Below are positions 52,408 through 61,414 of a stretch of 64,000 nucleotides of DNA, piece by piece. This DNA comes from DASWJZ01 sp963720705 (GTDB lineage: Bacteria > Pseudomonadota > Alphaproteobacteria > Rhizobiales > Afifellaceae). The notes beneath the pieces were generated by a model, which had not been told where the DNA came from, did not search any database, and worked only from the letters and a program-made list of their open reading frames with translations. Position numbers and translations under genes: made by a program. The stretch lies in assembly GCA_963720705.1 (NCBI GenBank), contig CAVRGJ010000005.1:1-64000 (forward strand). The letters are read 5' to 3'. Every line of letters begins with the position of its first letter. Within the stretch, counting starts at the first letter, position 1.

Positions 52408-53532
52408 TTAATCCAGGGTGCGTCGGAACCGGAGAAGCGCAACCCCGCCGATCGCGAGGAGGAAGACGGCAACCGGCCAGAGATAGGGCAGGACCTGCAG
52501 CGTGTCGTTGCCCTTCAGCATGATGCCGCGCACGGCGCGCAGAAAATGGGTCAGCGGCAGCACGTCGCCGATCGCCTGCGCCCAGATCGGCATGCCGCGG
52601 AACGGGAACATGAAGCCGGAGAGCAGGATGGAGGGCAGGAAGAAGAAAAATGTCATCTGCATGGCCTGCAGCTGCGAGCGCGCCAGCGTCGAAAACGTGT
52701 AGCCGAGCGTCACGTTGGCGGCGATGAAGAGGAGCACCGCGAGGAGCAGAAGCACGAGCGAGCCCTCCAGCGGAACCGCGAACAGCGCATAGGAGGCGAC
52801 GAGAATGACGAGGACCTGCAAGAAGCCGATGCCGATATAGGGCACGATCTTGCCGATCATGATCTCCAGCGGCCGGAGCGGCATGGCAAGCAGGCTCTCC
52901 ATCGTGCCGCGCTCGATCTCGCGGGTCAGCGCCAGCGCCGTCATCAGCGTTGTCGTCAGCGTGAGGATCGTGCCGATCAGACCCGGCACGATATTGTACG
53001 TGTTGACAGCTTCCGGATTGTAGAGGCGGTGCACGATGACGTCGGCGCCGCTGGCCGAACGCGACGGCGGAGCGTCGGTCGCAGCGGCGACGGCGCGGTT
53101 CACGATCTCCGGCATTGCCGCCAACGCGTTCGCGGACGCGGTCGGATCGGAGGCGTCCGCTTCGATCACGATCGCGGGACGGCGGCCACGAACCAGATCC
53201 TTGTGAAAATCGCGCGGCACGGTGACGACGAAGGCGAGCGTGCCATCTGCAAGCTCCCGGCGCGCCTGGTCTTCGCTCAACAGGCCGTCGATGCGAAAAT
53301 AATCGGAGGTCTGCATGCCGGCGACAATGGCGCGCGCGACCGGTCCGGAATCGCCGACGACGACGCCGGTCGGCAGATGCTTCGGATCGGTGTTGATGGC
53401 GTAGCCGAACAACACGAGCTGGAGGATCGGGATGCCGAGGATCATTGCGAAGGTCAGCCGGTCGCGCCGCATCTGGATGAACTCTTTGATGAGCACGGCG
53501 CGAATGCGAAGCAGGGGGGACGGTGCGCTCAT
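52408..53532 (-). CDS. ABC-2 type permease, YbhS/YhhJ type
   Basis: A 374-residue exporter subunit with an N-terminal helix, a long periplasmic loop and five C-terminal helices. The ABC-2 signature ITLTTTLMTALALTREIERGTMESLLAMPLRPLEIMIGK is clear. It starts with an ATGA overlap on the ATPase stop. Only one such permease is encoded; E. coli YbhFSR has two, so this could work as a homodimer. Confidence 0.88.
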   Translation of the reverse strand: MSAPSPLLRIRAVLIKEFIQMRRDRLTFAMILGIPILQLVLFGYAINTDPKHLPTGVVVGDSGPVARAIVAGMQTSDYFRIDGLLSEDQARRELADGTLAFVVTVPRDFHKDLVRGRRPAIVIEADASDPTASANALAAMPEIVNRAVAAATDAPPSRSASGADVIVHRLYNPEAVNTYNIVPGLIGTILTLTTTLMTALALTREIERGTMESLLAMPLRPLEIMIGKIVPYIGIGFLQVLVILVASYALFAVPLEGSLVLLLLAVLLFIAANVTLGYTFSTLARSQLQAMQMTFFFFLPSILLSGFMFPFRGMPIWAQAIGDVLPLTHFLRAVRGIMLKGNDTLQVLPYLWPVAVFLLAIGGVALLRFRRTLD

Positions 53533-54464
53533 CTGCCGTTCGCACCCACTTGCGCCTCGCTCATGAGGCGGATGAAGACGTCTTCGAGCGTCGTTTCGCC
53601 GGGCTCCACCTCGACCGGGTAGCGAGCGGCGACGGCCTTGACGGACTTCGCCAAGGCCGCCGGGTCCGAGCCGACGACGTGGATGGCCTGACCGAAGGCT
53701 GCGACCTGCTCGACGCCCGGCATGCCTTCAAGCTCGCGCGCCGCGTGCGCAGCGCCATTGCCGGTGAGGACAAAGGTCTGCAGCCCGGAATGCTCGATGA
53801 CCTCGGCTGTCGTGCCGCGCGCGACGATCGTGCCGTAGGCGATATAGACGATGCGATGGCAGCGCTCGGCTTCGTCCATGTAGTGGGTGGAGACAAGCAC
53901 GGTCAGGCCGTCCTCCGCGAGGCGATGGATCTCGTCCCAGAACTCACGGCGGGCCTTCGGATCGACGCCGGCGGTCGGCTCGTCGAGTAGAAGCAGCCGC
54001 GGTTTGTGCATGATGCAGGCGGCAAGCGCCAGACGCTGCTTCCAGCCTCCGGAAAGCGTGCCCGCGAGTTGGCGCTGGCGGTTCTTCAGGCCGAGGCCCG
54101 CAAGCGTCGCGTCGACCGTGCCGCCGAGATCGGGGAGCGCGTAGAGGCGGCCGACAAACTCGAGATTCTCGCGGATCGTCAGGTCCTCGTAGAGCGAGAA
54201 CCGCTGCGTCATGTAGCCGACCTCAAGCTTGATCGCCTCGGCCTCGCGGACGATGTCGTGGCCGAGGCAGGTGCCCTCGCCGCCCGTTGGACGAAGCAGA
54301 CCGCAGATCATGCGGATCGTGGTCGTCTTGCCGGAACCGTTCGGGCCGAGAAAGCCAACGATCTCACCTTCGGAGACTTTGAGGTCGACCTCCTTGACCG
54401 CCGTCTTTTCGCCGAAGCGCTTGGTCAGGCCGTGCACGTCGATGACGGTCGATGCGCCGTTCAT
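53529..54464 (-). CDS. ABC-2 exporter ATPase, YbhF type (single domain)
   Basis: A 311-residue ATPase: Walker A GPNGSGKTT, Q-loop YMTQRFSLYEDLT, signature TLSGGWKQR, Walker B LLLLDEPTAGVD and STHYMDEAE. The C-terminal 70 residues form a small regulatory domain. Start ATG 54464 lies in an ATGA overlap with the HlyD-type gene. E. coli YbhF has two ATPase domains; this one has one. Confidence 0.9.
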   Translation of the reverse strand: MNGASTVIDVHGLTKRFGEKTAVKEVDLKVSEGEIVGFLGPNGSGKTTTIRMICGLLRPTGGEGTCLGHDIVREAEAIKLEVGYMTQRFSLYEDLTIRENLEFVGRLYALPDLGGTVDATLAGLGLKNRQRQLAGTLSGGWKQRLALAACIMHKPRLLLLDEPTAGVDPKARREFWDEIHRLAEDGLTVLVSTHYMDEAERCHRIVYIAYGTIVARGTTAEVIEHSGLQTFVLTGNGAAHAARELEGMPGVEQVAAFGQAIHVVGSDPAALAKSVKAVAARYPVEVEPGETTLEDVFIRLMSEAQVGANGR

Positions 54465-55414
54465 TGCGTGCCTCGAAGTCCGGGTGCCACGTCGACCGGC
54501 TGACCGAGAGGCAGGTTCGCAGCCTCGCCCGTGAGCCGTGCCTCGGCGCGGAACATGAGCTTGCCGCGGTTCTCGCGGCTGAAGATCACGGGCGGCGTGT
54601 ATTCGGCCTCCGAGCCCAGGAAATTGATCTCCGCCGTCAGACCGGACGGGCATCCGTCGCAGGTCACCGCCACGGTGCCGCCCTGCGCGAGCGCGGACCG
54701 CTCCGCCTCGGGCACGTAGAAGATCACCTTGCGCTTGTCCGCAGGGAGGAGCTGAAGTACCGGCGTTCCGGCCGAGGCGACCTCGCCGGCCTCGTAATAG
54801 GTGTCCTCGATCCGACCCGCGACCGGTGCATTGACCACATATTTCGTCAGCCGCGTCCGCGCCTGGTCGAGCGCGGCGCGCGATGCATCGACGGCGCGTT
54901 CGCCGGCGTCGATTTCCGGCGTACGTGCGGGCATCGCAGCGACGTCGCGCTGGCGGCGCGCCGCGGTGACGCGCGCCTCGGCGACGGTGATTGCCTCGCG
55001 CGCCTGATCGAGCTGTGCCTCGGAGGCGACCTTGCTGTCGAAGAGCGACTTCTGCCGCCCAAAATCGCGGCGCGCCTTGTCGAGCGCCGCCTCGGCTTCG
55101 GCAATCTGCGCTTCGAGCACCGCAATCTCGGGCGGCCGCTGACCCTGCCTCAGATTGGCGAGCTGGGCTTCCGACCGCGCCAGCTCCGCTTCCGCTTGCG
55201 CAACGGCCGCGGTGGCTTCCGCGTCGTCGATCTTGAAGAGGAGGTCGCCGGCCTTGACGTCGCCGCCGCGGCGAACTGCAAGCTCCGCGATGCGGCCGGA
55301 GACCTCAGGCGCGACCTCGACGAAGTCGCCTTCGACATAGCCCTGGAACACGGCGCTCCGCGGATCGCCGCAAGCGGAAAGAAGAAGCGCGAGAAGGAGA
55401 GCGAGCCTTCTCAT
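54461..55414 (-). CDS. Membrane fusion lipoprotein, HlyD/YbhG type
   Basis: A 317-residue periplasmic adaptor. The signal ends in the lipobox LLSAC (Cys15). The biotinyl-lipoyl half VAPEVSGRIAELAVRRGGDVKAGDLLFKID is followed by a long coiled-coil hairpin (residues about 70-170, rich in Ala/Glu/Arg) and the second lipoyl half (VNAPVAGRIEDTYYEAGEV). It links the ABC-2 exporter to an outer-membrane channel. ATGA overlaps join it to the genes on either side. Confidence 0.9.
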   Translation of the reverse strand: MRRLALLLALLLSACGDPRSAVFQGYVEGDFVEVAPEVSGRIAELAVRRGGDVKAGDLLFKIDDAEATAAVAQAEAELARSEAQLANLRQGQRPPEIAVLEAQIAEAEAALDKARRDFGRQKSLFDSKVASEAQLDQAREAITVAEARVTAARRQRDVAAMPARTPEIDAGERAVDASRAALDQARTRLTKYVVNAPVAGRIEDTYYEAGEVASAGTPVLQLLPADKRKVIFYVPEAERSALAQGGTVAVTCDGCPSGLTAEINFLGSEAEYTPPVIFSRENRGKLMFRAEARLTGEAANLPLGQPVDVAPGLRGTQ

Positions 55415-56079
55415 GGCCGGCTCTCCCGCGCGGCGGCGACCAAGGCGCCGACGTTCTGGCGGATGAGGGCCTTCGCCTCGTCCATGAAGGCGTCGTCGTA
55501 GCGCTCGCGTCCGAGCCGGCGGAGCACCGCGGCCTCGGCGATCCGCAGGAACAGCACCTGGCCGATCAACAGGAAGACGCGGAGCCGCGTTTCCTCCAGC
55601 TCGGGGTCAACTCCGGCGGCGGTGGCGAAGAGCCGCGTCGCCGCGCCGTGAAACTCGGAGAACATCGTGTAGAGAATGTCGAACGCAGCCGTCGGCTGCA
55701 TCTGCTCGCGAATGATGAAGCGCGCGACGCGACGCATATCCTCGGGCCCGACGATCACGTCGACCATAGTCGCGGCGAAGTCCTGAAGCGCGGCGCGCGC
55801 CTTCTCCGGTTCGCTCGGCGGCGCGGCAAGCAGCGGGCCGATCCGGCTTCGCACGCGCCCCGCGATCGATCCGAGAACGGTTTCGGCGACGGCCCGGTAG
55901 AGTTCTTCCTTGCCGCCGAAATGGTAGGAGATCGCCGCGACGTTGACCTTGGCGCGCGCGGCGATGTCGCGGACGGTCGTGCCGGTCAGGCCGCGCTCGC
56001 CGAAAAGATCGAGCGCGCCCTCGAGGATGCGCTCGCGCGTAGGATCTGCAGGTTTCTCTGTCTTCTCAAGCACTTGCAT
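55411..56079 (-). CDS. TetR-family regulator, CecR/YbiH type
   Basis: A 222-residue repressor. The HTH is GTTVRDIAARAKVNVAAISYHFGGKEELY (about residues 35-63). The C-terminal helical region (RVARFIIREQMQPTAAFDILYTMF) is typical of the CecR/DUF1956 subfamily, which controls ybhGFSR-type exporters. It is the first gene of the operon, and a 23-base palindrome lies 40 bases upstream of its start. Confidence 0.92.
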   Translation of the reverse strand: MQVLEKTEKPADPTRERILEGALDLFGERGLTGTTVRDIAARAKVNVAAISYHFGGKEELYRAVAETVLGSIAGRVRSRIGPLLAAPPSEPEKARAALQDFAATMVDVIVGPEDMRRVARFIIREQMQPTAAFDILYTMFSEFHGAATRLFATAAGVDPELEETRLRVFLLIGQVLFLRIAEAAVLRRLGRERYDDAFMDEAKALIRQNVGALVAAARESRP

Positions 56080-56118
56080 CTGCCTCGACTGAAAACGAGG
56101 CGATGCATAGCATATTCA

Positions 56119-56141
56119 AACGTCTGTTTCAAACAGATGTT
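56119..56141. promoter_or_regulatory. TetR-type operator upstream of the CecR-like gene
   Basis: A 23-base palindrome pairs at 10 of 11 positions, with core CTGTTTCAAACAG (56124-56136). It lies between the divergent start of the TetR gene and the end of the MFS gene and is a likely autoregulatory operator. Confidence 0.7.
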
Positions 56142-56253
56142 TTGACGCAGTTAATCGAACGTATGCGCGGGCCCCGCGGCCAAGCGGCGCAGACGGATAT
56201 CTGCTCGTTCGCTGGAAAGATTCGGTTGCTGGGTGAGAAGGAAGCGTTGTCGG

Positions 56254-57999
56254 TCAGACGCCGATCACGCCTTCCGCCGCGAGCTTTCCCATCTCTTCGC
56301 GCGTGCGCGGCTTCGCGGGAAGCGCAAAGCTCAGGAAGAAGATCACCACCAGCGCCCCAAGCTGGAAAAGCAGCGTGCCTTCCATGGTGCGGGTGAAGTT
56401 CCGCTGATTGGCCTCAACGCCGCGCTTCTGCAGCGCGGCGCGGACCGCATTGACCGATTCCGGATCGGCGGATTCGTTCTTGGCGAGCGCGGCCTCGCCC
56501 CGCTGGCAGCTGTCGGGCACCGCAGCGAGGTCCTTCGCGTTGGAGCGGTCGACGAAGCAGGCTTCGAAATTGGTGGTGACCTTCGGGAGCTGCGACGGGG
56601 GCACGCCGATCTCCGTCAGATCGGCTGAAAGATCGGCGCGCACGCTCTCCACGCTCACTTGCGCCTGGCTGCCGAGCAGCCCGAAGAAGACCACGCCGAC
56701 GATGGCGATTCCGATCGCGCCACCGATCTGCTGCGTCGTGTTGACGACGCCTGAGGCGGAGCCGGCATCGTTGATCGGCACCTCGGCGAGGATGAAAGAG
56801 TAGATCGGCGCGACCACGCAACCCATGCCGAGACCGGAGATGAGCAGCGCGGGGATGAACTCCCATGGCGTCACGTCGCTGCCGTAGTGGCGGATCGTGA
56901 AGAGGAACAGCGCGTAGCCCGCGCCCATCACGAGCGGCCCGGCGGAGATGATCTTGCGGCCGAAACGCGGCACAAGTACCGGGCCGGACATGCCTGCGGC
57001 AAGGCTCACGCCAAGCGAGAAGGGGATGCCGGTCAGCCCCGCCTTCAGGATCGAGTAGCCGAGCCCGATCTGCAGGTAGATCGTGAAGATGAAGAAGAAC
57101 CCGAAAATCACCGAAAAGAAGCACAAGCTTAGGATGACGCCCGCGACAAAAGAACGGCGCCGGAAGAGCGCCGGCACGACGAGCGGCGATGCGTCGTGCC
57201 TGTCCTTCCAGATCTGGGTGAAGGCGAAGAACACGAAGACCGGGACCGAGACGATCATCGAGGCGACGACCCAGGCCGGCCAGCCAAGCTGCCGCCCCTG
57301 GATGAGCGGGAACATCAGCATCAGTGTCGCGACGAGCACGACGCCGACGCCGACGAGATCAAGCTTCAGCGGATGCGGGGACTTCGCGTCCGGCAGGTAG
57401 ATCCAGGCAAGGATCATGGCGCCGATCCCGACCGGGATGTTGACAAGGAAGATCGTGCGCCAACCAAGGTCCCAGACGTTGCCGGTGATGAGGAGCGCAC
57501 CGATGATCGGGCCGAGCACCGTGGCGATGCCCGCGATGCCGCCATACAAGGCGGAGATTCCCTGCCGCTCCTTCGTCGTCGTGTACATGATCTGGATGTT
57601 GGAAAGGATCTGCGGAACCATCAGCGCCGCCATGACGCCCTGCAGGAGGCGCGCGCCGATCAGCATCTCCGTCGAAGTGGCAAGGCCCGACAGCGTCGAG
57701 GCGACCGTGAAACCGGCGACGCCGATCAGAAACATCTTCTTGTAGCCGATGATGTCGCCGAGCCGGCCGCCGGTGATGAGGAAGAGCGCGAAGGCAAGCT
57801 GATAGCCGGCAATGATCCACTGGATCCCCGAATAGCTGGCGTCGAGGCTGGTGCGGATCGACGGAATCGCCACGTTGACGATCGTCGAATCGAGGATGTC
57901 CATGAAGAACGCCAGAAGGACAACGAGTGTCGCGATCGTCCGCCCGCGCCCGGTCAAGCTCACGGTGCCGGAAGGCGCAGTCAATTCCATTGCCGACAT
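56254..57999 (-). CDS. MFS drug-efflux transporter, EmrB/QacA (DHA2) family
   Basis: A 581-residue transporter with fourteen hydrophobic segments. DHA2 features are the motif FMDILDSTIVNVAIPSI in TM1 and GGRLGDIIGYKKMFLIG in the first cytoplasmic loop. A periplasmic insertion with two cysteines lies before the last helix (about residues 495-550). Start ATG 57999 follows AAGGA. It would export drugs or other amphipaths by proton antiport; the cognate HlyD-type partner is not next to it. Confidence 0.88.
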   Translation of the reverse strand: MSAMELTAPSGTVSLTGRGRTIATLVVLLAFFMDILDSTIVNVAIPSIRTSLDASYSGIQWIIAGYQLAFALFLITGGRLGDIIGYKKMFLIGVAGFTVASTLSGLATSTEMLIGARLLQGVMAALMVPQILSNIQIMYTTTKERQGISALYGGIAGIATVLGPIIGALLITGNVWDLGWRTIFLVNIPVGIGAMILAWIYLPDAKSPHPLKLDLVGVGVVLVATLMLMFPLIQGRQLGWPAWVVASMIVSVPVFVFFAFTQIWKDRHDASPLVVPALFRRRSFVAGVILSLCFFSVIFGFFFIFTIYLQIGLGYSILKAGLTGIPFSLGVSLAAGMSGPVLVPRFGRKIISAGPLVMGAGYALFLFTIRHYGSDVTPWEFIPALLISGLGMGCVVAPIYSFILAEVPINDAGSASGVVNTTQQIGGAIGIAIVGVVFFGLLGSQAQVSVESVRADLSADLTEIGVPPSQLPKVTTNFEACFVDRSNAKDLAAVPDSCQRGEAALAKNESADPESVNAVRAALQKRGVEANQRNFTRTMEGTLLFQLGALVVIFFLSFALPAKPRTREEMGKLAAEGVIGV

Positions 58000-58175
58000 C
58001 GAAATCCTTTGCCGTTTTCCGTGGAGAGCGGCACCCGCTATCGCGGCGCGCATCGGTCCGCAAGCATGTTGCGGTTCTGCACCGGCAGCGTGAAGGCGGT
58101 GCGATAGCGTTCCAAAACAGGGAACTAGGGCATTTTCGCGGCCACGCGTGCGCCCTTAAGTCGCCGAGGGGCAAG

Positions 58176-58215
58176 GCAAAAGGCCGGCCGCGACGCCTCG
58201 GACGTCGCGCCGGCC
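58176..58215 (-). terminator. Intrinsic terminator of the aceA operon
   Basis: On the minus strand a 13-bp GC-rich stem (GGCCGGC-GCGACG pairing with CGTCGCGGCCGGCC, one bulge) is followed by TTTT. It lies 20 bases after the stop of the small gene at 58235. Confidence 0.75.
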
Positions 58216-58234
58216 AGGGCTCGAGCGGATGCCG

Positions 58235-58465
58235 TCAGCGCTGTTTGACGACGATCGGAACCATGAGATCGCCCCAGTAGCCGCCCTCCGCGTGATGGCG
58301 GGCGGTCCGCTGCAATTCCACCGAAAGCCCGGATTCCACGCAGCGCACCACCGACTGGTTCAGCCGATGCAGATCGTTTCCGAGCGAACGGAGCGCAGAA
58401 GTCTGCGCGTCCGACATGGTCGAGGTCTGCTCCTCGGTCCGTTCCTTGACCCTGGTCTTGATCAT
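58235..58465 (-). CDS. Small conserved protein downstream of aceA
   Basis: A 76-residue protein, soluble and with a helical stretch (DAQTSALRSLGNDLHRLNQSVVRCVESG). It is preceded by a strong GAAGGAGAAGG site and starts 12 bases after the aceA stop, so it is cotranscribed. Function unknown. It is a candidate regulator or partner of isocitrate lyase only by position. Confidence 0.7.
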   Translation of the reverse strand: MIKTRVKERTEEQTSTMSDAQTSALRSLGNDLHRLNQSVVRCVESGLSVELQRTARHHAEGGYWGDLMVPIVVKQR

Positions 58466-58477
58466 CGTCCTTCTCCT

Positions 58478-59776
58478 TCACGCGGCCCGGCGGCGGCGGC
58501 CGCCCTTGTCGAACTGCGCGGCTTCCGTCGATTCGGCCATGGCGGTTGTCGAGGCGCGACCGCCGGAAATGGTCATCGACACGGCGTCGAAATAGGACGT
58601 GCCGACCTCGCGCTGGTGGCGCGTCGCCGTGTAGCCGTCCGCCTCGGCGGCGAACTCCGCCTCCTGCAACTCGGCATAGGCCGCCATCTGGCGCTCGCGA
58701 TAGTCGCGCGCGAGCTCGAACATTCCGTGGTTCAACTGATGGAACCCGGCGAGCGTGATGAACTGGAACCGGTAGCCCATGGCGCCGAGCTCGTGCTGGA
58801 ATTTGGCGATCGTCGCGTCGTCGAGGTGCTTCCTCCAATTGAAGCTCGGCGAGCAATTGTAGGCGAGCATCTTGTTCGGAAAATCACGGCGGACACCTTC
58901 GGCGAAGCGCTTCGCCTGATTCAAATCCGGCTTCGACGTCTCGCACCAGATCAGGTCCGCATAGGGCGCATAGGCCTTGGCGCGCGCGATACACGGCTCA
59001 AGCCCGTTCTTCACCCAGTAGAAGCCTTCGGCGGTGCGCTCCGCCGGGATGATGAACTCGCGGTCGCGCTCATCGACGTCGGAGGTGATGAGCTTCGCGG
59101 CCTCAGCGTCGGTGCGCGCGATCACCAATGTCGGGACGCCCATCACGTCGGCGGCGAGCCGTGCGGCGACGAGGTTGCGGATATGGGCCGCCATCGGGAT
59201 CAGCACCTTGCCACCCATGTGGCCGCACTTCTTTTCCGAGGCGAGCTGGTCCTCGAAATGGACGCCCGCCGCACCCGCCTCGATGTAGGCCTTCATGATC
59301 TCGAAGACGTTGAGCGGTCCGCCGAACCCGGCTTCCGCATCAGCGACGATCGGGGCGAACCAAGTGTCGACGGAGCGCTTCCCCTCCATCGTCTCGATCT
59401 GATCGGCACGCTGTAGCGTGCGATTGATCTTCCTGACGAGCTCCGGGCCCGAATTCGCCGGATAGAGCGACTGGTCCGGGTACATGGCGCCGGCGGTGTT
59501 GGCGTCGGCCGCGACCTGCCAGCCGGAAAGGTAGATCGCCTTCAGTCCCGCGCGCACCATCTGCATGGCCTGGTTGCCGGAGAGCGCGCCGAGCGCGTTC
59601 ACGTAAGGCTCTTCGGCAAGGAGCTTCCAAAGCCGGTCGGCGGCGTACTCGGCGAGCGTATGGCGGATCGGCAGCGAGCCACGCAGGCGCGCCACGTCTT
59701 CCAGCCCATAGGGCCGTTCAATTCCGTCGAACCTTTGCGGCGCCGCGCCGGGCACCAGCTTAGCAATCGTCGTCAC
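58478..59776 (-). CDS. aceA: Isocitrate lyase
   Basis: A 432-residue enzyme of the glyoxylate shunt that splits isocitrate to succinate and glyoxylate. The catalytic loop KKCGHMGGK (Cys184, His186) is intact. GWQVAADANTAGAMYPDQSLY, DTWFAPIVADAEAGFGG, HFEDQL and YNCSPSFNW are family motifs. GTG 59776 follows GGAG. It is divergent from an ScfR-type regulator and should be induced on acetate or fatty acids. Confidence 0.95.
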   Translation of the reverse strand: MTTIAKLVPGAAPQRFDGIERPYGLEDVARLRGSLPIRHTLAEYAADRLWKLLAEEPYVNALGALSGNQAMQMVRAGLKAIYLSGWQVAADANTAGAMYPDQSLYPANSGPELVRKINRTLQRADQIETMEGKRSVDTWFAPIVADAEAGFGGPLNVFEIMKAYIEAGAAGVHFEDQLASEKKCGHMGGKVLIPMAAHIRNLVAARLAADVMGVPTLVIARTDAEAAKLITSDVDERDREFIIPAERTAEGFYWVKNGLEPCIARAKAYAPYADLIWCETSKPDLNQAKRFAEGVRRDFPNKMLAYNCSPSFNWRKHLDDATIAKFQHELGAMGYRFQFITLAGFHQLNHGMFELARDYRERQMAAYAELQEAEFAAEADGYTATRHQREVGTSYFDAVSMTISGGRASTTAMAESTEAAQFDKGGRRRRAA

Positions 59777-59937
59777 GGTCAATCTCCACGCCTGAAAGCG
59801 GTGTGGAGGTATTTTACATTGTGACGCAGAAAGTCGAGCCAATTCACTCGCGTGACAGGCAGAAAGGGGTCATATTGTCGAGGCTTGCACAACATGCCGC
59901 AACAGATGTAAATTCTTGTAATAAGCGGAGACACTCG
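59777..59937. promoter_or_regulatory. Divergent aceA/regulator promoter region
   Basis: Contains the inverted pair TTTACAT (59813-59819) and ATGTAAA (59906-59912). These could be the half-sites of the ScfR-type regulator, but the wide spacing makes this tentative. Confidence 0.4.
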
Positions 59938-61347
59938 ATGGGTGAGCGAAAAATCTTCGCCGGAGCGCGGCTGAAGAGGCTGAGACAGCGCCTCAATCTC
60001 ACACAGACCCAGATGGCGGCCGCCATCGGCGTGTCGCCGAGCTACCTGAATCTGATCGAGCGCAATCAAAGGCCGCTTACCGTGCAGGTGCTCCTAAAGC
60101 TCTCGGGGGTCTACGGCATCGACGTCGCAGAGCTGTCCGCTGGCGACAGCGAAGAAGCGGTAGAGGCGCTAAGGGAGGTCTTCGCCGATCCGCTCCTGAC
60201 CGGCGAGATCGCTTCGCCCTCGGAACTCTCCGAGTTCGCGGAGGCGGCGCCGAACGCCGCGCGCGGAATGACGCGGCTCTTTGAGGCCTATCGCGAGTCG
60301 CTCGAGCGGCTCTCCGACCTTTCGCATTCGCTGGCGAAGAGCGGCGAGCCGGTAAACGAAAGGAGCCCGCGCCTGCCGGCGGCGCAGGTCGCAGCCTATT
60401 TCGAGGAGGCCGGTCCCTACTTCCCGGCAGTCGAGACGGAGGCAGAAGCGGTCGCCGCGGCGCTTGCGCCGCGTGACGATCCGCACGAGGCGCTGAAGAC
60501 GCATCTCAAAGAGCGGCACGGCGTTGAGCTTCGCATCCTCCCCGACCAGATCATGCCGAACGAGCAGCTTCGCTACGATCGACACACGCTCCGCCTTTTC
60601 CTCTCCGAACGCGTGCCGCAGCTTGAGCGCCCGTTCCTCGTCGCCCGGCAGATCGCCTTTCTCGGCCACCGCAGCCTGCTCGACCGGCTGGCGACGGAAG
60701 CGGGCATGAGCGAGCCTGAACCAGCGCGCATCTGCCGCGGGGGCTTCGCGCGTCGTCTCGCGGAAGCGATCCTTGCGCCGGGCGAGCGGCTTGCCGCAGC
60801 GGCACGCGAAAGCGGCTTCGACGTGATGCTGATGTCGCGGCGCTTCGCACTGAAACCCTCGCGCATCGCGCAACGGCTGGCGGCGCTCGGCGCGGGCGGC
60901 GCGCTTTCGCTGCCGCCGGCGTTCCTGGTAACACTCGACGCTTCGGGCGCTGTGATCGCAAGGATCGCCGGCGCCGGGTTCCCGCTACCGCGGCGTGCGC
61001 CGCTCTGTGCAAGACTGCCGATCTTCGACCCGCCGCCCGGCGGGCAGCCGGTGCATGCAACGCTTCAGACCGCCGACGACAATCTCTACCGCGTGGTGGC
61101 GTTTTCGGAGGAAGGGCCGCTGACGGGGGCGCTGCCTGCGCCGCGCCGGCTTTCGCTGATCGGCTGGCGCAGCGCCGACATCGCCGACGTGCTCGGAGCC
61201 GCGCCCGGCGCACCGCGACCGGTCGGCGTCACCTGCCGGCTCTGCGAGCGGCCCGACTGCGCCCACCGGCACAGCCCGCCCGTGGCGCAGCCGAGTGCCT
61301 TTCACGAGAATGTCGTCGGCCCGGCGGACTACGAACTCTCGGGTTGA
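59938..61347 (+). CDS. XRE-type regulator of the ScfR family (RamB-like), probable aceA regulator
   Basis: A 469-residue protein. Residues 8-65 form the helix-turn-helix (ARLKRLRQRLNLTQTQMAAAIGVSPSYLNLIERNQRPL). The middle contains an IrrE-like segment with degenerate metal site (HRSLLDRLATEAG). The end has the cysteine cluster CRLCERPDCAHRH seen in short-chain-acyl-CoA-responsive regulators. ATG 59938 follows GCGGAG; an upstream start would lie in the promoter. It is divergent from aceA and is probably its regulator. Confidence 0.85.
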   Translation: MGERKIFAGARLKRLRQRLNLTQTQMAAAIGVSPSYLNLIERNQRPLTVQVLLKLSGVYGIDVAELSAGDSEEAVEALREVFADPLLTGEIASPSELSEFAEAAPNAARGMTRLFEAYRESLERLSDLSHSLAKSGEPVNERSPRLPAAQVAAYFEEAGPYFPAVETEAEAVAAALAPRDDPHEALKTHLKERHGVELRILPDQIMPNEQLRYDRHTLRLFLSERVPQLERPFLVARQIAFLGHRSLLDRLATEAGMSEPEPARICRGGFARRLAEAILAPGERLAAAARESGFDVMLMSRRFALKPSRIAQRLAALGAGGALSLPPAFLVTLDASGAVIARIAGAGFPLPRRAPLCARLPIFDPPPGGQPVHATLQTADDNLYRVVAFSEEGPLTGALPAPRRLSLIGWRSADIADVLGAAPGAPRPVGVTCRLCERPDCAHRHSPPVAQPSAFHENVVGPADYELSG

Positions 61348-61414
61348 AGCGCCCGCGCCCGGAACCTAAGCTCAGCCCAAGACTGACGTTTCTCTTCGCA
61401 CGGAGGACAAGGAA

